From assembly GCF_020829595.1 (NCBI RefSeq), contig NZ_JAIVFW010000061.1, forward strand, positions 1-42,473: a DNA stretch of 42,473 nucleotides, read 5' to 3'. This DNA comes from Nostoc sp. CHAB 5844 (lineage in GTDB: Bacteria; Cyanobacteriota; Cyanobacteriia; Cyanobacteriales; Nostocaceae). The position numbers and the translations under genes are program-made. The first letter of the stretch is position 1, and each line of letters opens with the position of its first letter. This document shows positions 9,183 to 19,352 of this stretch, piece after piece. A model generated the notes under the pieces. The model saw only the letters and a program-made list of their open reading frames with translations. It was not told where the DNA came from and did no database searches.

Positions 9183-9424
9183 TAAATTGAGTTCTATCTC
9201 AATTATCCCTCTAGCGATCGCTTTTGGTAGCAAAATTTTACACCAAAGACAGTTGGGATTTCTTTCCACTATGCCGTCAGGGTGGAAATAACCCCAGTTT
9301 CTAAAACCGACATACTACCGAAGTATTATTTCTTTTGATTTTTAACTTTTGTCTGACAAAACCTTTTATATTAACGATTGCATCCCCACATAACCTTGAT
9401 AATTCTTAGATTTATCAACAACTT

Positions 9425-11068
9425 ATGAAAAAATTTTTGAAATACCTCAGTTTAGGGCTGTTATCCACAGTTCTCTCCGCCACTCCTGGCTTGGGAGCCG
9501 AGCGCATTAGCTTATTTTATCCGCCTTTTGGAGAGTTCTCTTTATCTACTGAAGCTTTAGAAACCTTTGCAAAAGAAGGCAAAATTACTGGAGAGTTAGA
9601 CACTTATGCCCAACGTGCCACGCCTCAACAACTGGCGCAACTACGAGAACTACTGCAACAACGCTTTAGTGCCACACCTACCCTAGTATCACAGTTTACC
9701 TACTCACCCATTGGTGAACAAGTAGTAAAACGTTTAGGAGAATTATTACTCACCGAATCTCGCCAAAATGGTTTTTACGCCCTACGAGCTGCTTTGATTT
9801 TAGCTGCGGCCGATTCTAAAGAGGGCTTGACTGTTGTCAACATCATGCGTAAATTTCCTTCGCCGACTATTAGATTAAATTTCTCGGAAGGAGTAACTAT
9901 AGTCAATAATTTATCGGAATTACTCAGAGATAGAGATGCAGTTGTGGCATATTTGCAAAAAGAGGGAAGCCTGGAAGCCAGCAATGCAAACATCGATTTT
10001 TCTCAAAAGCCAGATTTGCGCCAGCCAGGAAAATTTCGGTTTCAAAAACTGTACTTTGAGCTAAATGATGTTAAACGCGATCGCCGTCTACCAGTAGATG
10101 TTTATATACCAGAAGCCACGACCCCAACTCCCTTTCCCTTAATTGTGATTTCTCATGGTTTAGCCTCAGACCGCTATGCTTTAGCTTATCTGGCGCAACA
10201 TTTAGTTTCCTATGGTTTTGCCGTGGCTGTCTTGGAACACCCTGGTAGTAATGCCGAACGCTTTCAGCAATACTTTGCAGGTTTAGCAGGGCCACCACAA
10301 CCCAGAGAATTTATCGACCGACCTTTAGATGTCAAATTTGTACTTGATGAACTCCAACGTTTAGAAACATCCAATCCTAACCTCAAAGGGAAACTCAACT
10401 TTCAGCAAGTCGGGGCTATTGGACATTCTTTTGGTGGTTATACTGTGTTGAGTTTAGCAGGAGCCAAACTCAACTTTGCCCAGCTACGTCGGGATTGTTA
10501 TCCCAATAGATCCTTAAATTTATCTCTATTTTTGCAATGCCAAGCAGCTGAGTTATCACCAGCAGATTATGCACTACAAGATCAGCGCATTAAGGCTGTT
10601 ATGGCTATTAATCCAATTAACAGTTCTGCCTTAGGTGAAACTGGTATTAGTCAAATTAAAGTTCCTGCTATGTTAGTCACAGGTAGCCAAGATATTTTCG
10701 CTCCAGCAATACCAGAACAGATTCGCCCTTTTACTTGGTTGGCTGAACCTAACAAATATCTGGTGTTAATCGAGAATGCGACCCATTTTTCTGCTTTACA
10801 AGAGTCTGCTCCTGAAAATAATGTTTTGCCTGTACCATCGGGGTTATTAGGCCCAGATCCTGCGCCTGCTTATTCTTACCTGAAAGCCCTGAGTATAGCT
10901 TTTATGGAAACCAATCTCTTAAACAAACCCGAATATCGCTCTTATTTGCAACCATCCTATGCTCAATATATCAATCAAGCACCTCTCAATATCACTTTGT
11001 TAAGTTCCCTGAGTACAGAGCAATTGGCGCAAGCTTTAAAAAATGGCACGAATCAGAAATCAAAATAG
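9425..11068 (+). CDS. secreted alpha/beta hydrolase with N-terminal DUF1400-type domain
   Basis: Exported hydrolase of 547 residues. A signal peptide (about residues 1-24, ending LGA) is followed by a helical DUF1400-like region (ISLFYPPFGEFSLSTEALETF, to about 165) found in cyanobacterial predicted dienelactone hydrolases. A catalytic alpha/beta-hydrolase domain starts at about 200 with PFPLIVISHGLASD as the oxyanion strand. The triad can be read as Ser335 in GHSFGG, Asp423 in GSQDIFAP and His454 in NATHFS. It resembles platelet-activating-factor acetylhydrolase-like lipases in cyanobacteria. The substrate is unknown; a lipid ester or polyester is plausible. It stands alone, convergent with the next gene. 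Confidence 0.88.
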   Translation: MKKFLKYLSLGLLSTVLSATPGLGAERISLFYPPFGEFSLSTEALETFAKEGKITGELDTYAQRATPQQLAQLRELLQQRFSATPTLVSQFTYSPIGEQVVKRLGELLLTESRQNGFYALRAALILAAADSKEGLTVVNIMRKFPSPTIRLNFSEGVTIVNNLSELLRDRDAVVAYLQKEGSLEASNANIDFSQKPDLRQPGKFRFQKLYFELNDVKRDRRLPVDVYIPEATTPTPFPLIVISHGLASDRYALAYLAQHLVSYGFAVAVLEHPGSNAERFQQYFAGLAGPPQPREFIDRPLDVKFVLDELQRLETSNPNLKGKLNFQQVGAIGHSFGGYTVLSLAGAKLNFAQLRRDCYPNRSLNLSLFLQCQAAELSPADYALQDQRIKAVMAINPINSSALGETGISQIKVPAMLVTGSQDIFAPAIPEQIRPFTWLAEPNKYLVLIENATHFSALQESAPENNVLPVPSGLLGPDPAPAYSYLKALSIAFMETNLLNKPEYRSYLQPSYAQYINQAPLNITLLSSLSTEQLAQALKNGTNQKSK

Positions 11069-11083
11069 TCTTAGCAACAACTT

Positions 11084-11827
11084 CTATCTATGTAGAGCGT
11101 ATTTAGGTTTAGCAAGTATTTCTTTGAAGGTATGTTGATTAGCAAATTGCATCAGCCCATCCATACATTCTGTAAAGCTATCAAAAACATAGTCAACTAA
11201 CACTAATGCTTTGGCTTTTTGTTCTGCATTCAATTCAATATTGAGCAGAAAATTTTCAGTCTCGTCGTGTTCCATCCCAAGTTGAATATGTCCAGTTTCT
11301 ACCTTCATATGGTGCGTACCAAAATAAAAGTACTTTTTATTGGTTATGGCTCGTAATTCTTCACTCACCTGTGCCATTGCTCTCTGTGCTGGACTTCCTG
11401 TTGCTTCAATTGCTTCAATAATTACTATTTTTAGTAGTATGTCGGCTTCATAGCGACACATAGCTATTAAATTATTAGAAAGACGACGAGTTTTAAGTGT
11501 TTTATCACTCCAGATAAATTTGAGAAAGTCACTGAATCGCATTACCTGATCAATTTCTAGTGATTCTAAATCTTTGAGATACCATTTCCAATGGCTACCA
11601 TCTTCAAGTGAGTGCTGATTAATCATTTTTTGTAGAGGATGATTGCTTAACTCATCTTTGAGGATGTCATTATTCAAATCTTTAAAACTCATAGCAAAAT
11701 GCGCTAGACAAGGAACCCACGCTAATCGCTGATAAGGGTCAATACTGCTATCTGTTAAAAATTGAAAGAAAGGTAATTGAGAGAATTTTTTTTCTTGTTG
11801 TTTAATGTATTCTAGAACGTCTTTCAT
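11084..11827 (-). CDS. haem-oxygenase-fold (HDO/TenA-like) putative iron enzyme
   Basis: All-helical protein of 247 residues with no signal peptide. It has a pattern of acidic and His residues like haem-oxygenase-like diiron oxidases and the iron-containing redox enzyme family. Candidate ligands are Glu75 and His79 (HSLEDGSHWKW), Glu138 or Glu141 (IVIIEAIEATG), and His173, Glu177 and His180 (HHMKVETGHIQ, an HxxxExxH motif on the last core helix). Known relatives oxidise or cleave fatty acids, amino acids or N-hydroxylated groups, but other members of the fold are thiaminases or bilin enzymes. No biosynthetic neighbours are present, so the substrate is unknown. The family call is inference from motif spacing. 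Confidence 0.62.
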   Translation of the reverse strand: MKDVLEYIKQQEKKFSQLPFFQFLTDSSIDPYQRLAWVPCLAHFAMSFKDLNNDILKDELSNHPLQKMINQHSLEDGSHWKWYLKDLESLEIDQVMRFSDFLKFIWSDKTLKTRRLSNNLIAMCRYEADILLKIVIIEAIEATGSPAQRAMAQVSEELRAITNKKYFYFGTHHMKVETGHIQLGMEHDETENFLLNIELNAEQKAKALVLVDYVFDSFTECMDGLMQFANQHTFKEILAKPKYALHR

Positions 11828-12554
11828 ATTCGTATGCTAGTTTTTTGTAAGGTATATTTTGGGCGATTGTTAAGGCACAAAAATTTAGTTGAAACTTTAC
11901 TAATTTCAACAATATATGCAACAAATTAATTATCTATAGAGGTGCAAAAACTTATACCTCTGCGATATTTGTCTTGTTCTTATTTCAAACTGGAATTAGT
12001 TCTAAGAAGCCAGTTATTTTTTGAAAAAACTCGTAAACTAAAGCTGATTTTTAGCTTTACACGATGAGTTTGGATGAATAACTAAGTAATCATTAATAAA
12101 CAATCTATAGTCAATATAAATAGTAGCTTTGAGAAAAAGCAACCGTGTTCTAGTAAATTCATCTATTTTTTACAAATACTTGTAGGAATTTACTTAAGTA
12201 ACTCACACAGCCAATATGCTTGGTGGTTATAAATCTCAGCAAGACAAAAAACACCTACGTGGGTTAAAGTCCAAATTTTTCGTTTGTCTGCCTCTGGCGA
12301 TTTATATTATGTAATATTTTATACATTAAATATTAGAAATTTTAGGAGCATTATCTTGCAATTGTCCAGGCGATCTCTCTCGATATTACACTTAACGGTT
12401 AGTGTTATGCTTTTACGCTCGCTAGTGCTGGCTTCATTAAATGTAATAAATTGTATGAACAGTCTGCGCCTAAACCATGTATAATCTCAAGCAACAATAA
12501 TATAAACGTCAAGTTTAACTTTAACTACTGAAAATTTTTAATAAATCTAAGGCT
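11828..12554. other. 727-base AT-rich gap with a hairpin, no clear gene
   Basis: No protein in this gap looks real. A hairpin at about 12027-12070 has an inner stem TAAAGCT/AGCTTTA (loop GATTTTT) and outer arms AAACTCGT and ACG(ATG)AGTTT. It could be a terminator or part of a small RNA. An open frame of 66 codons at 12284-12484 has unlikely composition and I do not call it. The leader of the small gene at 12555 lies at the right end. Confidence 0.4.
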
Positions 12555-12764
12555 ATGATTTCTCAAGATTATGATTCAGTCTATGCTGTCGATGAAATGC
12601 TTAGAAAAATCAGAATTAAGGAAAGTCAATTAAAAATTGCCCAAGAATCTAATCTGCTTTATACATCTGAAGCATTAAACAATCAAATATTAGATTTACG
12701 GCGTAAGCTATCTGAGGCACAAGACCCAGAGATGCAAGCATTGATGAGTTTATTAGATGATTAA
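12555..12764 (+). CDS. small helical hypothetical protein
   Basis: Codes for 69 residues, nearly all charged or helical, with a heptad-like pattern in MLRKIRIKESQLKIAQESN and QILDLRRKLSEAQDPEM and an acidic C-terminus (LLDD). This suggests a short coiled coil or helical hairpin, probably cytoplasmic. Codon use is ordinary and an AT-rich leader precedes it. No family is recognised. It converges on the large CHAT protein gene, whose stop lies 65 bases away. Confidence 0.55.
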   Translation: MISQDYDSVYAVDEMLRKIRIKESQLKIAQESNLLYTSEALNNQILDLRRKLSEAQDPEMQALMSLLDD

Positions 12765-12828
12765 AGTTACGTAAGTTTGACGGAACTAAAAAATAGCCAA
12801 AGTAGACCAAGCAAGTCTTTATTTACCG

Positions 12829-15800
12829 CTATTTCAAATTCAATCGTGTCCAATTACCAGAGGGAACGAAAGCAGCCCAGTATAGAGGATGATCATATTC
12901 CTTACTGTTGAGTAATTCCAACTGTGCTGCACGTAAAGCTTCATGTCTACCTTTACTTATCTTCAAGTTCTGGTAATACTTCACCATTAATTCCTTTGTC
13001 ACTGCATCATCCACCAGCCACAGACTTAAAACTTGAGATTGAGAACCAGCAGTCACCAAAGCTCGACGTAAACCATATACTCCCTCACCAACTTTCACAT
13101 CGCCTTTGCCAGTATCACAGGCAGACAGTACCACCAATTGATTGGAACGCAAATCTAAACCAGCCACTTCCAACGCTGTTAGCACACCATCATCATTACC
13201 ATTTGTTGCTTGTTTGCGTTTGTTAAACCCAGCCAAAGCTAGACCAGAACGCAACAAGGGATTCTCAACTTGTAAAGTATTTTGTTTTACACCAGTAACA
13301 AAAAAACCGTGGGTAGCCAAGTGTAAAATACTTGGACTGTGTAGTTGTTTGACTGCTGTTTCTGTTGCATCTTTACCTAACAAAACTTTGGCATTGGGTA
13401 GAACATTTTTGATTGCTGCGGCTTCATCTTTAGTAGCAGGTAACGAGTCAAATTCCAAGTTAGCTAATTCACTGTAGTGTCGATTATTCCCAGCCTGCAC
13501 TTCAGTTATTTTAGTTGTAGCTACCCTTTGTGCTTGGTTATCGTAATCAATATCTGCCAACACCACAGGTGCAGAAGCATTGTTAACATTTGACTGGAAA
13601 CGCAATAAATCTCGCCCAGAGGTGAGGTAAGAAAAAGCATAACGCTGAATTAGAAATTTATCTTGCTCATCAATGAGTGCTTCAAAGGGAATTAATGTTA
13701 ATTGCCCATCGGGAGAAATTAAAATATGACGCGCATTATCCAACAAAGGACGGATGGGTGCAATTAATTTTTGGTCTAAAGTGCGGGCAAGTTTTTTGAA
13801 TGTTTTTCCTGTGGCTAATGCTGCTCTGAAATCAATGGCTAATTGATCAATTTCTGCGGCTACGCCTAAATCAACCCATTTTAGATTACCTTTAGGTGTC
13901 AAAATTGCGGCTGCATAGCGAGGCGTTCCCCATACTTCAGAAGTAATAACGTTAGCTTTGGGATTGTAAGGGGAATAGCGTACAAATTCGACTAATGCGG
14001 CATCGGCTGGAATTAATGCCTGGACTGCCTCAATCGTCACAGGTTGAACTTCCGAACGAAATTCAGTGCTGTGTTGCGCTAGTGCATCTTCTAATTCAGT
14101 AATTTTCGCTTTTAAGGTTGCACTCTGAGTTTTGAATGCTTGTGCAGAGAGAGTATTTTGCCTGTCGTAAAACAGATTCACTAATGCAGCGCGAAATGTA
14201 TTTAAATGATTGAGTAACTTCTGATCTTCAGGTTGAAGATTTTGGCGCAACCGTTGTATATTGTCTGAAACCGCATCCAGAATGCGTCCTTTACGTTGTA
14301 AAACAGAGGTAAGTGCAAGTCTAGCAGCTTCTGAATTTTGTGGAGCGGCTTGCAAGTGGAACGTAACAGTCATACTAATAGAGTCAGTTTGTCCTGCAAT
14401 GTATGCTTGTTTACGCTCCTCTGACCCAATGGCAAGATTATTCGTCAGGTTCTCGTTTTCCACTTGGGCTTTTTGACTTAAAGTTTTCAAAGCTGATGGA
14501 ACATTCCCTTGCGCCCAGTAAACGATTGCTAAGTTGTTGAGAGCATCTTCCTCATTAATGCGATGGTTAAACGCTCGGCTAATCTTCAATGCTTGTTGAG
14601 AGAAGGCTAATGCTTGGTCAGATTGCCTTTGCAGAAGATAAATAATTCCCATATCACCAAGCGTTGCACCTTCGATTACAGATCCAGCCTGATGAAGAAT
14701 TGGGCGTGCTTGTTGATAGGAAGCCAAGGCTTGGCTATAGTTCTTTTGCTTTAGATAAAGTTGCCCTATTGCATGAAGAGTTCCTCCTCTCAACGTTAAA
14801 AGAGTTCGGTTAAACTGTTTTAATAAAGAATTAAGTCCATCAAGGACAAACGGTTGTTTAAGAGCTTCTGAACCTAACGCAAGAGCCAAGGTACAGTTAT
14901 CTGCTGCTGAAAAAAGTCCTTCACTTGCTCCAACTTTTTGAGCAACACCACAAAACTTTTCTACATTATCTGCGTTGATTCCATTCTTGAATGGGGCAAA
15001 TGGATTGTTTTTAAGGGTTTCCAGAGCTTGATTATAAGAGTTTAACGCTTTTTCATATTGATTTTGGTTAGCATAGATTTCGCCTATCGCAAAAAGCATC
15101 GATCCCGCCCCTAGCGAATCTCCTGTCTCTTGCAGCAGAGAGCGGGCTTGTTGAAAAGCTTCTAGTGCCTCTGGATAACGTAACAAATTTTTGTAAATAG
15201 ATCCTTGGTTAGAAAACAACAGAATTTGCAGGAAGCGATCATTTGTCTGTTTGGCGATCGCTTGTGCTTGCTGCTGGTAATTCAACGCCTGAGCAAAATC
15301 TTGTCTAGAAGAGTAAATTTGCCCTATATAGAGAAGCACCTGCCCTTGCCAGCGTTGCAAGTCATTCTCTTGAGCAAACTTTAGAGCTTGCTGCAAACTT
15401 TTTAATGCGCCTTCATAGTTTCGCTGCGCTTGATAAGTTAGACCTTGGTTAGCATAGTTAACCACTAATTCCTCTAACAATCCTTTTTCTTGTTCTCGGT
15501 TTCCAAGTTGTTTGGCGAACTCTAACGCTTTTTGCAAGTAACCAATAGCTTGTTCATACTGCTGCCGAGCCGCATAGTTCTTGCTAAATGAGCTATATGA
15601 CCCTAAAAGAATTGTCAGGATAAGTCTCTCTATTTGAGGATTTTTGTTCGCTCTTGCTTTGACTAACGCACTTTGCAAAAGCTCTACACTTTTATTAAGG
15701 TATTCTTGGGATTTTGAATATCGTCCCAGAGTGCTATAAATTTGTCCAATACTGAAGTGAATTTGCCCAATCGAAATGTCAATCAATTCAATGTTTGGAT

Positions 15801-16308
15801 CTCCAGCAAAGAGATTTCGCGTATCTCTAAACAATGGCAGAGCCTGCTGGTAAGCTTCTATAGCTTGGGAATATTGCTGAAGGATGTTGTGAGTAGTGCC
15901 AATAGCATACCAGATTTGAGCTTCTCTGGGGCGATCTCTGATATCTCTAACAATTACTAGAGCTTGCTGATACTGTTCTAGTGCTTGTTGGTATTGTTTT
16001 TGTTTTTGATAAACATCTGCGATCGCAACAATCGTGTCTGCTTGTTTTTGGCGATCGCCTGCCTGCCTTCGCATCTTCAAAACTTGCTGAAACGTCTGCA
16101 ATGCTTTTTGTAATTGTCCTTGGTTAAGCTGCTGTTTGCCTTGCTCAAAAAGGCGATCGGCTTCGCTAGATTGAGGAGAATTAGCATCAACACTCGGTTG
16201 TGTAGAACCGGGTGGCATCGAAGGATTTTTGGTTTGGGCGATCGAGGCTGAACTTACGCAAATGAATGACAAACCAACTAAATACAAAGAGAATATAACT
16301 CTATGCAT
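12829..16308 (-). CDS. exported TPR-CHAT domain protein (caspase-like peptidase fold)
   Basis: A protein of 1159 residues. A signal peptide (to about SIAQ, residue 25) is followed by a long array of tetratricopeptide repeats at about 45-620, including units such as QYQQALEQYQQALVI and YEKALNSYNQALETL. A helical linker leads to a C-terminal CHAT domain at about 830-1155. The catalytic dyad of the caspase-like fold is present: His1000 in LHLATHGFF and Cys1064 in VLSACDTGKG. In other bacteria TPR-CHAT proteases act in defence and cell death (for example with type III-E CRISPR or gasdermins), but no such partner lies nearby. The signal peptide points to an extracytoplasmic role. These proteins are abundant in filamentous cyanobacteria. 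It is monocistronic. Confidence 0.93.
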   Translation of the reverse strand: MHRVIFSLYLVGLSFICVSSASIAQTKNPSMPPGSTQPSVDANSPQSSEADRLFEQGKQQLNQGQLQKALQTFQQVLKMRRQAGDRQKQADTIVAIADVYQKQKQYQQALEQYQQALVIVRDIRDRPREAQIWYAIGTTHNILQQYSQAIEAYQQALPLFRDTRNLFAGDPNIELIDISIGQIHFSIGQIYSTLGRYSKSQEYLNKSVELLQSALVKARANKNPQIERLILTILLGSYSSFSKNYAARQQYEQAIGYLQKALEFAKQLGNREQEKGLLEELVVNYANQGLTYQAQRNYEGALKSLQQALKFAQENDLQRWQGQVLLYIGQIYSSRQDFAQALNYQQQAQAIAKQTNDRFLQILLFSNQGSIYKNLLRYPEALEAFQQARSLLQETGDSLGAGSMLFAIGEIYANQNQYEKALNSYNQALETLKNNPFAPFKNGINADNVEKFCGVAQKVGASEGLFSAADNCTLALALGSEALKQPFVLDGLNSLLKQFNRTLLTLRGGTLHAIGQLYLKQKNYSQALASYQQARPILHQAGSVIEGATLGDMGIIYLLQRQSDQALAFSQQALKISRAFNHRINEEDALNNLAIVYWAQGNVPSALKTLSQKAQVENENLTNNLAIGSEERKQAYIAGQTDSISMTVTFHLQAAPQNSEAARLALTSVLQRKGRILDAVSDNIQRLRQNLQPEDQKLLNHLNTFRAALVNLFYDRQNTLSAQAFKTQSATLKAKITELEDALAQHSTEFRSEVQPVTIEAVQALIPADAALVEFVRYSPYNPKANVITSEVWGTPRYAAAILTPKGNLKWVDLGVAAEIDQLAIDFRAALATGKTFKKLARTLDQKLIAPIRPLLDNARHILISPDGQLTLIPFEALIDEQDKFLIQRYAFSYLTSGRDLLRFQSNVNNASAPVVLADIDYDNQAQRVATTKITEVQAGNNRHYSELANLEFDSLPATKDEAAAIKNVLPNAKVLLGKDATETAVKQLHSPSILHLATHGFFVTGVKQNTLQVENPLLRSGLALAGFNKRKQATNGNDDGVLTALEVAGLDLRSNQLVVLSACDTGKGDVKVGEGVYGLRRALVTAGSQSQVLSLWLVDDAVTKELMVKYYQNLKISKGRHEALRAAQLELLNSKEYDHPLYWAAFVPSGNWTRLNLK

Positions 16309-16534
16309 CTTTAGCTTATCCCAAGCTAGTTTTTATTAGATAATGTTCTCATTTTTAGGTAACAGCTTCAATCATGAAGATGAGCGAAGTTGACCTTTAC
16401 CGCCAAACATGGCTATAACCATTGCTATGCAATAATTTTGAAAATAGCAGTTACTAACTTGTGACTTACGCAAAAATACTCTCAAACTCTTATTTCTTCA
16501 TGTCCTTTGCGTTTGACAAACAGCTGTAATTATG

Positions 16535-16564
16535 CATAGAGACGCGATTAACTGCGTCTCTATG
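16535..16564 (-). terminator. strong hairpin downstream of ilvC
   Basis: CATAGAGACGC and GCGTCTCTATG pair perfectly over 11 bases around the loop GATTAACT. It lies 30 bases beyond the ilvC stop codon in the direction of transcription. The AGAGACGCGATTAA...GCGTCTCT pattern is also of a kind scattered in Nostocales genomes, so it may be a dispersed repeat used as a terminator. Confidence 0.65.
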
Positions 16565-16593
16565 TATGATAAATCTCAGGTGTAAAAACTGAA

Positions 16594-17613
<1,020 letters not shown>

Positions 17614-17846
17614 TCATGATTTTTTATAGGCAGGTTTTTGATTTTACCTCAAATTGTGTAACGAAAGAGAAGCGATCGCTTCTCTGTCAGGGCTAAAATA
17701 AGTTAGGAGCTTCATAGAATATCAAGTCTAGCAATTTATCCTTAGCTTAATAAACTAACTGAAGTTAGTCTGCCACGTTAAAAAGCTATACTTTAATTCT
17801 TGCGTTGATAAATTTTACCTAGTCTGCTAATCAACATTCAAAGTGC

Positions 17847-18047
17847 ATGACAATTAATCTTCAAATTGACGAAGTGTTAGTTCAAGAAGCTTTAGCTCTT
17901 AGTAATCAACAAACCGAAAGTGATGTAGTCGAACAAGCTTTACGTGAGTATGTGCAACGTTGTCAATAGATGAAAATAATAAATTTGTTTGGGACGATTG
18001 ACTACGATGATGATTACAATTACAAACAGCAGCGCCACAAGCAATGA
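17847..18047 (+). pseudogene. VapB-type antitoxin gene broken by an in-frame TAG
   Basis: From the ATG at 17847 the frame reads MTINLQIDEVLVQEALALSN and on to EYVQRCQ, then meets TAG at 17967-17969. If that codon is read through, the same frame continues with KIINLFGTIDYDDDYNYK to a TGA at 18045. This is the characteristic C-terminal toxin-binding tail of this VapB family, which gives a full 66-residue antitoxin. The ATGA overlap with the next ORF is the normal vapB-vapC junction. A single CAG-to-TAG change would explain the break. The 40-residue N-terminal part could still be made as a DNA-binding fragment. Confidence 0.8.
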
Positions 18048-18174
18048 AAGTAGTTGTTGATACCTCTGTATGGTTGTTAGCGTTGCGGCGCAATACTCCA
18101 AAACAAGCAACACTGTAGTTAACCAGTTACGTGCATTAATCGTACAAACAAAAATGCTATCCACGGCTACATAA
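18044..18174 (+). pseudogene. remnant of a VapC (PIN-domain) toxin gene
   Basis: The start MKVVVDTSVWLLALRRNTP is the canonical PIN-domain N-terminus, with the first catalytic Asp in VVDTSVW. The frame stops at TAG 18116-18118. In another frame from 18115 the text resumes as VVNQLRALIVQTKML and stops at 18172. The rest of a toxin of about 130 residues (the other acidic residues of the RNase site) is missing. The start overlaps the antitoxin end in the usual way. The toxin is surely inactive. Together with the nonsense-mutated vapB this is a dead toxin-antitoxin module. Confidence 0.8.
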
Positions 18175-18263
18175 AAATACTTGTTACATAAACTGCAACA
18201 ATCCCTACTTAGAAATTTTTCTCGGTGATACTGAATTTAATGTCATCCATCCGAGGTTAGATT

Positions 18264-19169
18264 ATGAATTTTGCCTGGCCATTACCACGCAAATCTGCCT
18301 TATTTGTAAGTGCTTTACTGGGAGTTGTTTTCACCAGTTGTGCTTCTGCGCCGCAAGATTTTGCCAACAAATCATTACCACCAAGTTCAGCCGAAAATCA
18401 ATTAGCCAGTCAAACAGCCGCTAATAGTACTGGTAATGTTGCCCAAAAAGCCGAAGCTGCACCAGTACCTCGTGCGCGTCCCCAATTAATCAAAAAGGCA
18501 ACAATGAAGATTGTTGTAAACTCTGTCGAGCAAAGCATTGATGCCGTTTCACAAATTATTGAAAAACAACAAGGTGATTTAATCGGGTTAAACGAACGCC
18601 AACCAACCAAAGAAAATTCACGTCACACGGCATCGATACAGCTGCGAGTGCCGCAGAACTTGTTGGAACCTACATTAGAAGAACTAGCTAAATTAGGTAC
18701 AATAGAAAGTCGTAATATTACGGCAGAGGATGTAGGCGATCGCTTGGTAGATTTCCAAGCTAGATTAACTAACCTCCGCAAAACAGAAGCTAATTTACAA
18801 AAAATTATGGATCGGGCTGGTTCCGTGCGAGATGTATTAAGTGTTGCTCAAGAACTTAGTCAAGTCCGGCAATCTATAGAGCAAATTGACGCTCAACTCA
18901 AAAACTTACAAAATCAAGTTGCATACTCCACGATTACTCTTAACTTCGAAGCCGCTGTATCTAGTACCAGTCCCCAACGTGCGGTAGGTTCACAAATTCA
19001 GGAAACTTGGAACAAATCTACCCAATCTTTAGGCACATTTACAGTTGGTTTATTAAAGTTGGGTATATGGTTAATGGTTTACACTCCTTATTTGTTAATT
19101 TTGGCTGCGGGTGTCTACGGCTTTGTTCGTTGGCGGCGCACCCATACACCAAGAGAAAATAGAGGGTAA
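18264..19169 (+). CDS. DUF4349 lipoprotein
   Basis: Membrane-associated protein of 301 residues. An N-terminal signal ends in a lipobox-like VVFTSC (Cys26), a low-complexity Ser/Ala/Pro linker runs to about 70, and the DUF4349 domain covers about 75-280. That domain has ATMKIVVNSVEQSIDAVSQI at its start and a coiled-coil hairpin (DRLVDFQARLTNLRKTEANL to about 225). A C-terminal membrane helix (LLKLGIWLMVYTPYLLILAAG) is followed by a basic tail (RWRRTHTPRENRG). The family is widespread and poorly understood. It lies just downstream of the dead vapBC remnant. Confidence 0.85.
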   Translation: MNFAWPLPRKSALFVSALLGVVFTSCASAPQDFANKSLPPSSAENQLASQTAANSTGNVAQKAEAAPVPRARPQLIKKATMKIVVNSVEQSIDAVSQIIEKQQGDLIGLNERQPTKENSRHTASIQLRVPQNLLEPTLEELAKLGTIESRNITAEDVGDRLVDFQARLTNLRKTEANLQKIMDRAGSVRDVLSVAQELSQVRQSIEQIDAQLKNLQNQVAYSTITLNFEAAVSSTSPQRAVGSQIQETWNKSTQSLGTFTVGLLKLGIWLMVYTPYLLILAAGVYGFVRWRRTHTPRENRG

Positions 19170-19352
19170 GCTTGTTACACACCTAATTTGTCATTCAGAC
19201 AGCAGAGGAGCAGAAGATAAGGGGACAGAAGAACTAATGACAAATGACAAAGGACTATTAACTCTTTAAAAGGATTGTACTGATTAACACGAAATAATGA
19301 GGCAGATGAATGCCAAGATCAAAAAAGAAAGCCCTAGGGTATTGAAAGTACT

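Noticed and set aside
12284-12484. 66-codon open frame in the gap before the small helical gene
   Set aside because: Odd composition, no ribosome-binding site and no family resemblance; it looks like chance AT-rich DNA.
12829-16308. Defence island centred on the CHAT protein
   Set aside because: Neighbours are a small helical protein and ilvC; no other defence gene is adjacent, and the signal peptide argues against a cytoplasmic defence role.
18050-18063. GTA-N8-TAC sequence resembling an NtcA site
   Set aside because: It lies inside the vapC remnant and codes for VVVDT; no gene start follows at a suitable distance.
17899-18164. Two overlapping minus-strand frames
   Set aside because: They are antisense to the vapBC remnant, whose plus-strand protein similarity is clear.
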